From Clostridiales bacterium (GTDB lineage Bacteria > Bacillota > Clostridia > Christensenellales > Borkfalkiaceae), in contig JAFLVN010000005.1 of the NCBI GenBank assembly GCA_022508285.1, positions 43,035-107,034 on the forward strand: a stretch of DNA of 64,000 nt, read 5' to 3'. A model generated the notes under the pieces. That model saw only the letters and a list, made by a program, of their open reading frames with translations. It ran no database searches and was not told the origin of the DNA. Every line of letters begins with the position of its first letter. The stretch's first letter is position 1. Made by a program: the position numbers and the translations under genes. Positions 50,513-58,967 of this stretch are shown one piece after another.

Positions 50513-51967
50513 GTGAAAAAGATATTATGCGTTTTACTTGTTATCTGCATGGCTGCTGCGGTGTGCGCCTTTGCGGCATGCGGTTCAAAAAAGGGGGAGG
50601 CGCACTCCTCATACGATATTTTCGTAATCTACGACGAAGGGGAACAAACGCTTTCGGGCACGGTTGACTTCAGTTTTTACAATTCGACCGACAACCAGCT
50701 CAGCGACTTGAAATTCAATCTGTACGGCAACGCCTTCAAGGAGGGTGCTGCGTATTCTCCCGTTTCCGAAACCTATAAAAACCGTGCCTACTATGCAGGC
50801 GCGAGCTACGGCGGAATGGAGATAACCAACGTGGAGAACTGCGCCGGCTGGGACGTTGCGGGAGAGGACCAGAATATTTTGATAGTCAATCTCGTCAAAC
50901 CCGTGTACCCCGAGGAGACCGTGAAAATCAAAATCAGCTATACGCTCACGCTGGCTAAGGTCAACCACCGCACTGGTGTTACGGCGAGCACCGTAAATCT
51001 CGGCAATTTCTATCCGATACTCTGCGCCTACACCAAGGAGGGATTTATCGAGTGCCCCTACTATTCCTGCGGCGACCCCTTTATTTCCGAGTGCGCAAAC
51101 TATTCTGTGACAATTGATATTCCCGAAAGCTATACGGCGGCTTCAAGCGGCGTATTGAAAAACGAAAGCGTGACGGACGGCCGCAAGAAATCGCAATATA
51201 AACTTCAAAACGCACGTGATTTTGCCCTTGTGCTCTCGGATAAATTCGAAGTAATTTCAGAGGATGCGGGCGGGGTTACGGTAAGCTATTACTTTATCAA
51301 CGATAAGAATGCCGAACAAAGCCTTACCGCCGCAACGGAAAGTTTAAAATACTTTTCCCAAACGTTCGGCAATTACATATATCCATCGCTCTCCGTGGTG
51401 GAGACGGGATTCTGCTACGGCGGAATGGAGTATCCCGCTCTCACGATGATTGCTTCGGGGCAGTATTTAGCGGAAAATATCTACACGATAGTGCACGAAA
51501 ACGCCCATCAGTGGTGGTACGCAATGGTGGGCAACAATCAGCTTACCTGCGCCTGGCAGGACGAGGGTCTTGCCGAATACTCCACCCTTATGTTCTTTGA
51601 AAACCACCCCGACTACGGATATACGCGTTCGGGCATAGTGCTTTCGGCAACCCGTGCATACAGAGCCTTTTTCTCGGTATACAGCCAGTTAAAGGGAGAG
51701 ACGGACACGAGCATGACGAGGAACCTCGGCACGTTCTCGAGCGAGCTCGAATACTCCAACATAGCCTATAACAAATCGCTTGTAATGTTCGATATGCTCC
51801 GTAGCTCAGTGGGCGACGACAGGTTTGTAAGCTGTCTTAAAAAATATTTCAAAAGCTGGTGCGGAAAGATTGCGCCCTCCGATGCGCTGATTGCGGCGTT
51901 CAAGTCGGGCGGCTCTTCCGCAGAAGAAATGTTTTCCGGCTTTATTGACGGCAAAATTATAATTTAA
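50513..51967 (+). CDS. M1-family metallopeptidase lipoprotein
   Basis: The 484-residue product has a lipoprotein signal with lipobox FAAC (Cys at about residue 23). An N-terminal strand-rich domain (about 30-250) is followed by the gluzincin catalytic domain. Zinc motif HENAHQWW is near residue 330, the second Glu is in DEGLAEYSTLMFF, and GGMEYP replaces the usual GAMEN exopeptidase motif. It should act on peptides at the outer membrane face. The start is GTG with GAGGTG upstream. Confidence 0.9.
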   Translation: MKKILCVLLVICMAAAVCAFAACGSKKGEAHSSYDIFVIYDEGEQTLSGTVDFSFYNSTDNQLSDLKFNLYGNAFKEGAAYSPVSETYKNRAYYAGASYGGMEITNVENCAGWDVAGEDQNILIVNLVKPVYPEETVKIKISYTLTLAKVNHRTGVTASTVNLGNFYPILCAYTKEGFIECPYYSCGDPFISECANYSVTIDIPESYTAASSGVLKNESVTDGRKKSQYKLQNARDFALVLSDKFEVISEDAGGVTVSYYFINDKNAEQSLTAATESLKYFSQTFGNYIYPSLSVVETGFCYGGMEYPALTMIASGQYLAENIYTIVHENAHQWWYAMVGNNQLTCAWQDEGLAEYSTLMFFENHPDYGYTRSGIVLSATRAYRAFFSVYSQLKGETDTSMTRNLGTFSSELEYSNIAYNKSLVMFDMLRSSVGDDRFVSCLKKYFKSWCGKIAPSDALIAAFKSGGSSAEEMFSGFIDGKIII

Positions 51968-52011
51968 ATTGCATAAATACACTAATTTGCTTATTTTTTT
52001 GCTTTCAATAC

Positions 52012-52040
52012 TTGATTTTGTCGAAAATGTGTTATATAAT
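52012..52040 (+). promoter_or_regulatory. Promoter of the DUF2188 protein
   Basis: TTGATT (52012-52017) and TATAAT (52035-52040) are spaced by 17 bases. Confidence 0.75.
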
Positions 52041-52073
52041 GAGTAACATAATAAACAAGAGAGGTGTTTAGTT

Positions 52074-52883
52074 ATGTGGGAATGGTTACAACAACCGCTT
52101 TTAGGTCTTTTTTATTGGGCGTGGATATTAATTGCACTTGTATTGGTAGTTTTGATTATTGTTATAATCGCAGTTGCCGTAAAGAGCAAAAAGAAGCGCA
52201 CAAAGGCCGAGGAGACTGCCAAGCCTGCTCCCGTTGAAGAGAAGGCGCCCGCAGAGGAACAACCTGTTGCCGTAGAAGAGGCAAAGGCAGAAGAGCCCGT
52301 AAAAGAGGAAAAGGTTGAAGAAAAACCTGCCGAGCCCGTAGAAGAGGAGAAGGTGGAAGAGCCCGCTCCCGAAGAGAAGCCGGCTGAGCCCGTAAAAGAG
52401 GAGAAGAAAGCCGAGCCCGCAAAGGCACAGCCTGCCGCTAAGAAGACTACGACTGCGGCTAAACCCGTTGAAAAGAAAACGGCTACAACCACGGCTAAAC
52501 CCGCTGAAAAGAAGACTACAACTGCGGCTAAGCCTGCCGAAAAGAAGACTACAACTGCGGCTAAACCCGCTGAAAAGAAAACTACAACTGCAGCTAAGCC
52601 TGCCGCTACCACTACAAAGAAAACGGATAACGCAGCCAAGAAAACTACTACTGCGGCTAAACCCGCCGTTGCCGAAGAAAAGGAAAGACCTAAGATTTAT
52701 CATATTTCCCTCAGAAAGGCCGACGGCAAATGGCAGGTAAAGGCAGAGGGCGCAACCAAAGCGTTAAAGCTTTTCGACACTCAGCAGGAAGCAATCGACT
52801 ACTGTAAGCCCCTTGCCCTGAATCAGGACGCAAACGTTATGATTCATAAGAAGGACGGTTCTTTCCGCAAACAGACATATTAA
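52074..52883 (+). CDS. Membrane-anchored low-complexity protein with DUF2188 domain
   Basis: The 269-residue product has one membrane helix (about residues 14-38), then a Glu/Lys/Pro/Ala-rich segment (40-120). Tandem AKPAEKKTTTA repeats follow (about 125-205). The C-terminal DUF2188 domain has YHISLRKADGKWQVKAEGAT and VMIHKKDGSFRKQ. DUF2188 is thought to be a small protein- or nucleic-acid-binding fold. The basic repeats resemble histone-like tails. The cytoplasmic side seems likely. Repeat number probably varies between strains. Confidence 0.75.
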   Translation: MWEWLQQPLLGLFYWAWILIALVLVVLIIVIIAVAVKSKKKRTKAEETAKPAPVEEKAPAEEQPVAVEEAKAEEPVKEEKVEEKPAEPVEEEKVEEPAPEEKPAEPVKEEKKAEPAKAQPAAKKTTTAAKPVEKKTATTTAKPAEKKTTTAAKPAEKKTTTAAKPAEKKTTTAAKPAATTTKKTDNAAKKTTTAAKPAVAEEKERPKIYHISLRKADGKWQVKAEGATKALKLFDTQQEAIDYCKPLALNQDANVMIHKKDGSFRKQTY

Positions 52884-53010
52884 AACGCCTATATACGGCG
52901 CAATACGGCGTTGCCTTTACGTTTTCCCTCGGTCATTTACGGGTAGTAAACTCCCGTCGGGAAATCCGCAGGCGCCTTGTCTTGCTTGTATCTATGCATT
53001 TTAAATCCGG
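52884..53010 (+). repeat. 130-bp stop-codon repeat, copy 6
   Basis: Directly after the TAA at 52881-52883 it reads AACGCCTATATACGGCGCAA, TACGGCGTTG, CGGTCATTTACGGGTAGTAA and GCCTTGTCTTGCTTG. It is somewhat shorter than the other copies. Confidence 0.8.
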
Positions 53011-53050
53011 TTTAAATAGCAATAATTCGGTTCAAAGTAATTAAGTAAAT

Positions 53051-53084
53051 TAACGCTCCGCGCGACAGCTGTCGCACGGAGCGT
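53051..53084 (+). terminator. Terminator after the DUF2188 gene
   Basis: AACGCTCCG-C-GCGACAG pairs with CTGTCGC-A-CGGAGCGTT; one mismatch lies inside a 17-bp stem. The following T bases are also the -35 of the next promoter. Confidence 0.75.
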
Positions 53085-53113
53085 TTGACATTTGTTGTAA
53101 AAGGTTATAAAAT
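53085..53113 (+). promoter_or_regulatory. Promoter of the CobW-type GTPase gene
   Basis: TTGACA (53085-53090) and TAAAAT (53108-53113) are spaced by 17 bases. No Zur-type operator is clear. Confidence 0.7.
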
Positions 53114-53142
53114 AACTGTTGAAAAATTTTCAGAGGTGTAAA

Positions 53143-54222
53143 ATGACCAAGATAGATATCTTTTCCGGCTTTTTGGGTGCGGGTAAAACTACTTTAATCA
53201 AAAAGCTGATAAGCGAGGCTTACACAGGCGAAAAGCTCGTTTTAATTGAAAACGAGTTCGGTGAAATAGGCATAGACGGCGGGTTTTTAGCCGAGGCGGG
53301 GATAAAGATTAACGAGCTCAACTCCGGCTGTATCTGCTGTTCGCTCGTGGGCGATTTTGCCGAAGCCTTAAAAAAGGTGCACACCGAGTACAACCCCGAC
53401 CGCATACTCATCGAGCCCTCGGGTGTAGGCAAGCTTTCAGACGTACTCCGTGCGGTGGCAAACGCCGAACTTCCCGACTGCAAAATCAACACCTTCTCCG
53501 CCGTGGTCGATGCAAATAAATGCAAAATGTACATGAAAAACTTCGGCGAATTTTTCAACGACCAGATTGAAACGGCGGCTTGCATAATCTTTTCCCACGC
53601 CGACGTGGCTTCACCCGAAAAACTTTCAAAGGCGGTGGAGCTTGTGCGTGAGCACAATAAAACGGCGACAATCGTAACAACCCCTTGGCAGGAGCTTTCC
53701 GGCAAGGAGCTGCTTGCGGCAATGGAACACGCCGACACACTCGAAAGCGAGCTTGCTCACCTTATGGAAGATCATGAGCACGAACATCATCACCACCACG
53801 ACCACGACGGCGAGTGTTGCTGCGGACATGACCATGAACACGAACGTCACCACCACGAGCACCACGACCATGACGGCGAATGCTGCTGCGGTCACGACCA
53901 CGAACATGAACACCACCATCACGGTCATGAGCATCATCACCATGCCGACGAGGTCTTTACAAGCTGGGGTGTTGAAACGAGCAAAAAGTTTGAAAAGACA
54001 GAGCTTGAAAGTGCGCTCAGTGCGCTTTCTGACGCTGTTCGCTTCGGCACTGTTCTGCGTGCAAAGGGCATAGTGCCCGCCGTAAGTGGCAAATGGTTGC
54101 ACTTTGACTACGTCCCCGGCGAAGTGGATATCCGTGAAGGCTCGGCAGCGTATACGGGAAGGCTGTGCGTTATAGGCAGTAAGATTGACGAGGACGAATT
54201 AAAGGAACTTTTCGAAGTTTAG
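53143..54222 (+). CDS. CobW/ZNG1-type GTP-dependent metallochaperone
   Basis: The 359-residue G3E GTPase has P-loop GFLGAGKTT (residues 9-17), the metal motif CICC in LNSGCICCSLVGDF near 63, and the C-terminal CobW domain from about 290. Residues about 209-267 form a striking His/Asp/Glu/Cys segment with two near-identical GECCCGHDHEHE units. It likely stores and delivers zinc or another transition metal. The ATG at 53143 has AGAGGTG upstream. It precedes a second CobW-like gene. Confidence 0.9.
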   Translation: MTKIDIFSGFLGAGKTTLIKKLISEAYTGEKLVLIENEFGEIGIDGGFLAEAGIKINELNSGCICCSLVGDFAEALKKVHTEYNPDRILIEPSGVGKLSDVLRAVANAELPDCKINTFSAVVDANKCKMYMKNFGEFFNDQIETAACIIFSHADVASPEKLSKAVELVREHNKTATIVTTPWQELSGKELLAAMEHADTLESELAHLMEDHEHEHHHHHDHDGECCCGHDHEHERHHHEHHDHDGECCCGHDHEHEHHHHGHEHHHHADEVFTSWGVETSKKFEKTELESALSALSDAVRFGTVLRAKGIVPAVSGKWLHFDYVPGEVDIREGSAAYTGRLCVIGSKIDEDELKELFEV

Positions 54223-54360
54223 CTCCCGCCAACCGCATATAAGCTTCGTTATGCGTTGTCAAGCTCCGCTTTTGTTCGGGTCACTTACGATTCAGTAAGC
54301 TCCCCTCCAAAATGCTCGCTTTTCTCGTCTAACTCGCTTCTCTGCGGTTGCAAATATACA
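54223..54360 (+). repeat. 130-bp stop-codon repeat, copy 7
   Basis: Directly after the TAG it reads CTCCCGCCAACCGCATATAA, GCTTCGTTATGCGTTGTCAA, GCTCCGCTTTTG, CGGGTCACTTACG and CTCGCTTCTCTGCGGTTGCA, so both AACCGCA ends are intact. Confidence 0.85.
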
Positions 54361-54376
54361 GTAATAAGGTGATATT

Positions 54377-55324
54377 ATGGACGAAATATCCGTATACCTC
54401 TTTCTCGGCTTTTTGGAGTCGGGCAAAACAAAATTCATACAGGAAACGCTCGAAGACCCGAGAATGGAGAACGGCGAGCGCACAATGCTGCTCGTATGCG
54501 AGGAGGGCGAAGAGGAGTACGACCCCAACCTTTTCGCAGTCAAAAACGTTGTCGTTGTCACACTCGAAAGTGCGAATGAACTCACCTTTGAAAATCTCGA
54601 GGCGCTCACGCAAAAGCACAAGCCGCAGAGGATTGTGGTGGAGTACAACGGCACATGGCTCTTGCAGCAGTTTTTCGACGCGATGCCCGAAAGCTGGGTA
54701 ATAAACCAGATGATGACCTTTTTCGACGCCAACACCTTTTTAAACTACAATCAGAATATGCGTCAGCTCGTGTTCGATAAAATTCAGATGACGCAGATGG
54801 TCGTGTTCAACCGCTTCAAACCGCAGATGGATAAAATGGAGTTCCACAAGGTAGTGCGTGGAGTTTCCCGCCGCCCCGATATCGTATATGAGTTTTTGGG
54901 CGGCAAGGCTGAATTTGACGAAATCGAAGACCCGCTTCCCTTCGATAAAAACGCCCCGGTGGTCGAAATCGAGGACAGGGACTTTGCCTGGTTCTATAGG
55001 GACATGGCGGAAAACACCATGGAGTATATCGGAAAGACTGTCAAATTCAAGGGCATGGCGGCTCTCTCCAAAAAAGTTCCCAAGGGCTATATAGTTCTCG
55101 GCAGGCACATTATGACCTGTTGCGAGGCGGATATCGCCTACGACGGTTTTGCCGTTAAGCTGAACGGCAAAATAGAGGGAGTGCAGACGCGCGACTGGCT
55201 TACGGTAACGGCAAAGATAATTTACGAATATAACTCCGTATACCGAGCCAAGGGCCCCGTATTGATTGCCGAAAAAATCGAGCGTGCGGAAGCGCCCGAC
55301 CCGCAAGTTGTAACCTATTATTAA
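54377..55324 (+). CDS. CobW-like P-loop protein fused to a DUF1980/YcgQ-like domain
   Basis: The 315-residue product starts with a CobW-type P-loop (LGFLESGKTKF, residues 9-19) and a reduced G3E domain to about 165. It lacks the CxCC metal motif. From about 200 it resembles the C-terminal domain of TIGR03943/YcgQ proteins: KFKGMAALSKKVPKGYIVLG, then IMTCCEADIAYDGFAV. YcgQ partners a permease in zinc-controlled operons, so a role in metal delivery beside the upstream GTPase is likely. The fusion is unusual. Confidence 0.75.
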   Translation: MDEISVYLFLGFLESGKTKFIQETLEDPRMENGERTMLLVCEEGEEEYDPNLFAVKNVVVVTLESANELTFENLEALTQKHKPQRIVVEYNGTWLLQQFFDAMPESWVINQMMTFFDANTFLNYNQNMRQLVFDKIQMTQMVVFNRFKPQMDKMEFHKVVRGVSRRPDIVYEFLGGKAEFDEIEDPLPFDKNAPVVEIEDRDFAWFYRDMAENTMEYIGKTVKFKGMAALSKKVPKGYIVLGRHIMTCCEADIAYDGFAVKLNGKIEGVQTRDWLTVTAKIIYEYNSVYRAKGPVLIAEKIERAEAPDPQVVTYY

Positions 55325-55337
55325 TCTCAAAATTATA

Positions 55338-55367
55338 AAGCCGCAGGCGAATTTTCGCCTGCGGCTT
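55338..55367. terminator. Bidirectional terminator
   Basis: AAGCCGCAGGCGA pairs with TCGCCTGCGGCTT. It separates the fusion gene from the convergent ypeB. Confidence 0.9.
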
Positions 55368-55370
55368 ATC

Positions 55371-55420
55371 GTTTGATTAGTGTTTCGGTTAGTCAAGTAT
55401 TTAGCAATCAAGATACTTGG
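55371..55420 (-). repeat. Copy 5 of the 3'-end module
   Basis: On the minus strand it reads CCAAGTATCTTGATTGCT, ACTTGACTAAC and CTAATCAAAC between the ypeB stop codon and the terminator. Confidence 0.75.
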
Positions 55421-55437
55421 CTGCGGCGACACGCCGC

Positions 55438-57318
55438 TTACATCAGTGCGCGACCCTGTGCGGTGCCTACAACCGTGAACATTTCTATTTCCTGTCCGGT
55501 TTTTGCGTCAACGTAAACATAGTAGTCGTTGCCGCCGAATTCGCCGTAGAACTCCCAGGCAAGTCTTTCGCCGCCGTCTACAGGTATAAGCGAGAGGCGT
55601 GAACCCTTAACGTCGAGCTCGGTGTGGATTTTTTCACGGGCTTCGCTCTTGGAGATACTTGCCGAGGGCATACTTCTTTCCGTATGGTTTAAAACGTAGC
55701 TTATAGCTTCCATGCCGGTAACTATTCCGCGCTCCTCGCATACCTTAACCTTAACCATATCGCTGTAGCATACAATGCCGTCGTCGATATAGGCAAAGTT
55801 TAAGTTGCAAGCCGTGCCGTTTTCGCTTGTCCAAACCGCCTTCATGCCATTGAATCCGAGGTCTGTGAGGAAGTCTTCGGCGATGTCGATACATCTTTCA
55901 ACCGAGAAGTTCTTGTCCGAGCAGTCCTTGTAGCTGTTAAATTCAACTACCTTGCCGCCGAGCTTTGAAAGCTGTGCCCACATTTTTCCTTGTTCGGTGG
56001 AGATGGTAACGTTGTAGCACTGAAGCTGTTCGGCGTTCACTTCGCCCGTGCAGCTTACGCTCTTTACGCCGTAGTCTGCAAAGTACTTCTGAGCAAGCTC
56101 CTCGGCACGTGCCGCGGATATCTCCTCGAGTCCTTCAAGGTTCTTTGCGCTCACCTTGTCGGTGTTTTCGGCAAAGGGACCGTCGTGAATTTCCGAGGGT
56201 ACTTCAACGGGAGTATTCTGGATATCGTCGAAGGCGGAGATCATAAGTCCGTCTTTCTTGCCTTTGAGCATGTCGAGCATGTCGTCTTTATCGGCGGTGG
56301 AGGTGAGCTCGTTCAAGGCCTCTTTAAGCTGTCCGTTTGTTTCGTACATATATTGCAGGGAAGCAATCTGGCTGTCCGTGAGACTCTTTCCGTTTGCCAC
56401 CGAATACAGCATTTGCTGTGCGCTGTCGCCCATTTTGTTTACAAAAGCGGTCATATTCTGAGTAATCAGTGATTCCATAGGCAGACGCTCTAAAATGGTC
56501 TGCGCCATTTCGCTCTGTATCGCAATATCCGAAAGCAGTTTAACCTGCTCCGATCTCGTGTTTGCAACCCTCGCCTTGGAGAGGTTGGTGTCGAGATTAT
56601 CCACTACCGAGTTGAGCTCGTACAGGCTCTCGGTATGAATGGCGGCAACGTCCTCGTGCATACCGTTCATATATATCCAGCCGTAGGTCAGCATTGAGCC
56701 GAGAGCAAGGGTGACTACGCCGAGGGATATTACCGCCGCAAGCCAGCCGCCGAAGCCGGGTGCATGTCTCTTTTCGTTTCTTTCCGCACGCTTGTCCGCA
56801 CGGACTTTAAGACGGTGTTCCCGCCTTGCTTGACGCTCGGCTGCCGCAGCTTCACGCTTTGCAACTCTCGCCTCGAGGCGTGCCTGACGCTCCGAACGCT
56901 TGCGCTCTATTCTCGCTTCCTTGGTCTCGTGCTTCAACATATCCTTGCGCTCACGGCGCTTTTCTTTTCTTTCGGCACGCGCCTGCTTGAATGCGGCAAG
57001 TTTTTCAAGCCTCTTTTGCTTAGCTTCAAGTTTCTTTTCAAGGCGTTTCTGCTTTCTTTCGGCACGCAGTTTTGCTTGCTCCAATTTGCGCTGCTCGCGT
57101 GCTTCTTTTCTTAAAGCCTTTTTCTCGTTAACGGCTTTCACTTTATTTTTCTTTTTGGTCGTTTTTGCAGGCTTATGCTGTGTTTTAGCCTTTTTTTCCC
57201 TCGCAGTATCCTTTACGGGCTGCGCCTTTTTCGTTTGATTCGATTTAGTTGACGTTGACTTTTTGCGGGTCAGATTTTCAGCCTTTTCGGCTCCGCTTGA
57301 AACTTGTTTTTTACTCAT
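55438..57318 (-). CDS. ypeB: Germination protein YpeB with long basic N-terminal extension
   Basis: The 626-residue product contains a membrane helix at about 190-210 (GWLAAVISLGVVTLALGSML) and the YpeB ectodomain after it, with PepSY-like modules near the C-terminus (AWEFYGEFGGNDYYVYVDAK). Bacillus YpeB is about 450 residues; the extra 185 N-terminal residues are almost wholly Lys, Arg, Glu and Ala and should form a charged coiled coil in the cytoplasm or forespore. YpeB stabilises the lytic enzyme SleB in spores. It follows sleB by ten bases. Confidence 0.9.
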   Translation of the reverse strand: MSKKQVSSGAEKAENLTRKKSTSTKSNQTKKAQPVKDTAREKKAKTQHKPAKTTKKKNKVKAVNEKKALRKEAREQRKLEQAKLRAERKQKRLEKKLEAKQKRLEKLAAFKQARAERKEKRRERKDMLKHETKEARIERKRSERQARLEARVAKREAAAAERQARREHRLKVRADKRAERNEKRHAPGFGGWLAAVISLGVVTLALGSMLTYGWIYMNGMHEDVAAIHTESLYELNSVVDNLDTNLSKARVANTRSEQVKLLSDIAIQSEMAQTILERLPMESLITQNMTAFVNKMGDSAQQMLYSVANGKSLTDSQIASLQYMYETNGQLKEALNELTSTADKDDMLDMLKGKKDGLMISAFDDIQNTPVEVPSEIHDGPFAENTDKVSAKNLEGLEEISAARAEELAQKYFADYGVKSVSCTGEVNAEQLQCYNVTISTEQGKMWAQLSKLGGKVVEFNSYKDCSDKNFSVERCIDIAEDFLTDLGFNGMKAVWTSENGTACNLNFAYIDDGIVCYSDMVKVKVCEERGIVTGMEAISYVLNHTERSMPSASISKSEAREKIHTELDVKGSRLSLIPVDGGERLAWEFYGEFGGNDYYVYVDAKTGQEIEMFTVVGTAQGRALM

Positions 57319-57328
57319 CCTTTACCCC

Positions 57329-58072
57329 CTACTTTGCAAATACGTGTTTACCTATCGTGGTAACCGTAGGTCTACTGAAAATCCACGAGCTCGTCGCCAC
57401 CGCAGGGTTGTAGTAATATATGCAACCGTAGGTGGGGTCCCAGCCGTTAATGGCGTCCTGTGCTGCGTTCATCGCCGTCTTGTCGGGCGCAAGGTTAATC
57501 TGTCCGTCTGAAACGGAAGTGAATGCGCCCTTCTGATAAACTACGCCCGAAATAGTGTTGGGGAAGCTGGTTGAACGCACACGGTTTAATATTACCGCAC
57601 CTACCGCAACCTGTCCCACGTAGCTTTCACCGCGGGCTTCGGCGTAGATGCACTTTGCCAGAAGATAGGTGTCCGAGCTGGTGTAGCTTGAGCTTGTGCC
57701 CGAGGACGAGCTGCTTCCCGAAGAGCCTTCGAGAGCCTTTGCCGATTCCATCATGCCGAGGGCCTCATAGGTTGCTTTTCCCGCAATACCGTCGGCTACT
57801 AATCCGTTCTTGCGCTGAAAATATTTCACGGCTTCGGTTGTTTGCTTGCCGTAAATGCCGTCTACCGAGCCCGAGTAGTAGCCCCACTGCTTCAAACGCC
57901 TCTGTAATTCCTTAACTTCGCCGCCGCTTGCACCCTGCCTTAAAACAGCAGTCTGAACGTAAGGGGGCGCAGCGATTTCATCGCTTGTGTGTCCCAATTC
58001 GAATAGGGTCACGGCGCAGCCCACTGCGGCAACCGCAACGGCAGCCATGCCCATTCTAAGTGCTTTTTTCAT
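57329..58072 (-). CDS. sleB: Spore cortex-lytic enzyme SleB
   Basis: The 247-residue enzyme degrades spore cortex peptidoglycan during germination. A signal anchor (MAAVAVAAVGCAVTLFELG) is followed by a peptidoglycan-binding domain (VKELQRRLKQWGYYSGSVDG, residues about 48-110), a Ser-rich linker, and the Hydrolase_2 lytic domain with catalytic Glu in YAEARGESYVGQVAVGAVIL. The ATG at 58072 has GGAGGA upstream. It is the first gene of sleB-ypeB. Confidence 0.94.
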   Translation of the reverse strand: MKKALRMGMAAVAVAAVGCAVTLFELGHTSDEIAAPPYVQTAVLRQGASGGEVKELQRRLKQWGYYSGSVDGIYGKQTTEAVKYFQRKNGLVADGIAGKATYEALGMMESAKALEGSSGSSSSSGTSSSYTSSDTYLLAKCIYAEARGESYVGQVAVGAVILNRVRSTSFPNTISGVVYQKGAFTSVSDGQINLAPDKTAMNAAQDAINGWDPTYGCIYYYNPAVATSSWIFSRPTVTTIGKHVFAK

Positions 58073-58172
58073 TTTTCCTCCTTGCCCGCAAACGGCGAGC
58101 GTATACAAAAACTATGTTAGCGGTAATTTGAAATTTCCGCAATATGTCTGTTTCGTTGCAATATATATGCGG

Positions 58173-58700
58173 TTATTTGTTAAAAAATTTCCGCACTATG
58201 TCGTAAATTGCCGAACGGTATTTAACGTCTGCCGTGCCCGAGGTGAAGCAGAGGGGTGGATATATAACGCACCACCAGTTGTCACCCTTGCCCGAGCCGA
58301 GCTCGATGATCAAGGCGTCGTACACGCCCGCCTCAAGAGTGAGTTCGCCGTATACCCGTGTGGGAAACTCTTCTCTACGCACGCTCGCCTTGGAGGTGTA
58401 GGTAAAACCGTTCTGCCTTAAAACCCTGTCGCACACGTCCTCAATCTCATCGAGAATGGAAGAGATGAGCTCCATCGCCGTCTCCTTATCCACACACTGC
58501 GCAGCGTAGGGAGTTATGAATTTTACCACCTCGTCTTTAACCTTGTACTTCACGTCCTGGTCAATCTGGTCGTTGGAGTTGGCCCGTACGTGTATGCGCA
58601 GGTACTCGTTTTCCGCCTGCGCAGGCTGCATTGCGGTCGCACAAACTACCGTTGCAATTATTATGATTAATACAACAAAAACTATACAAAATTTTTTCAT
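58173..58700 (-). CDS. spoIIR: Stage II sporulation protein R
   Basis: The 175-residue secreted signalling protein is made in the forespore and triggers SigE processing in the mother cell. It has a signal sequence (FVVLIIIIATVVCATAMQPA) and the family core RIHVRANSNDQIDQDVKYKV, then EEFPTRVYGELTLEAGVYDA and GDNWWCVIYPPLCF. It lies next to sleB-ypeB, forming a small sporulation and germination cluster. Confidence 0.95.
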   Translation of the reverse strand: MKKFCIVFVVLIIIIATVVCATAMQPAQAENEYLRIHVRANSNDQIDQDVKYKVKDEVVKFITPYAAQCVDKETAMELISSILDEIEDVCDRVLRQNGFTYTSKASVRREEFPTRVYGELTLEAGVYDALIIELGSGKGDNWWCVIYPPLCFTSGTADVKYRSAIYDIVRKFFNK

Positions 58701-58761
58701 GGCTTAGGTATTGACAGGAAATGACGGAATTTATACACTCACATTGAAAAAATTTTGCGCC

Positions 58762-58895
58762 CGCAAACTTCGTATAAGCTTCGCAATACTGTGTTGAACT
58801 CCGTGCCGCCTTGGTTGTGTACTTCTGTGTACACGCCCTGCGGACGGTACTCGTTCGCCTTGTCTTGCTTGCTTCTCCGAAGTTTCTATCACCGA
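58762..58895 (+). repeat. 130-bp repeat, copy 8 (in a divergent gap)
   Basis: It contains CCCGCAAACTTCGTATAAGC, TTCGCAATACTGTGTTGAAC, CTCCGTGCCGCC, GTGTACACGCC and ACTCGTTCGCCTTGTCTTGC. Unlike the others it does not follow a stop codon: it lies between the starts of spoIIR and comF. Confidence 0.85.
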
Positions 58896-58932
58896 GCAAG
58901 GGAATATAATTGTAATTAATAAATTATGATGG

Positions 58933-58961
58933 TTGACGGCGGGGGCGGTATGCGGTAAAAT
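58933..58961 (+). promoter_or_regulatory. comF promoter giving a leaderless mRNA
   Basis: TTGACG (58933-58938) and TAAAAT (58956-58961) are spaced by 17 bases. The ATG begins seven bases after the -10, with no room for a ribosome binding site. Confidence 0.7.
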
Positions 58962-58967
58962 GTTTAC

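Noticed and set aside
52112..52740. Long antisense and alternative frames opposite the DUF2188 protein
   Set aside because: They arise from the low-complexity GAA/AAG/GCC coding repeats and have no ribosome binding site or known family.
53626..54102. Antisense frame rich in Val and Met opposite the His-rich segment
   Set aside because: It is a complement artefact of CAC/CAT codons in the CobW-type gene.
4240..58895. The 130-bp repeat as part of an insertion sequence
   Set aside because: No transposase frame or target duplication longer than chance is visible in any copy, so it is listed only as a repeat of unknown mobility.
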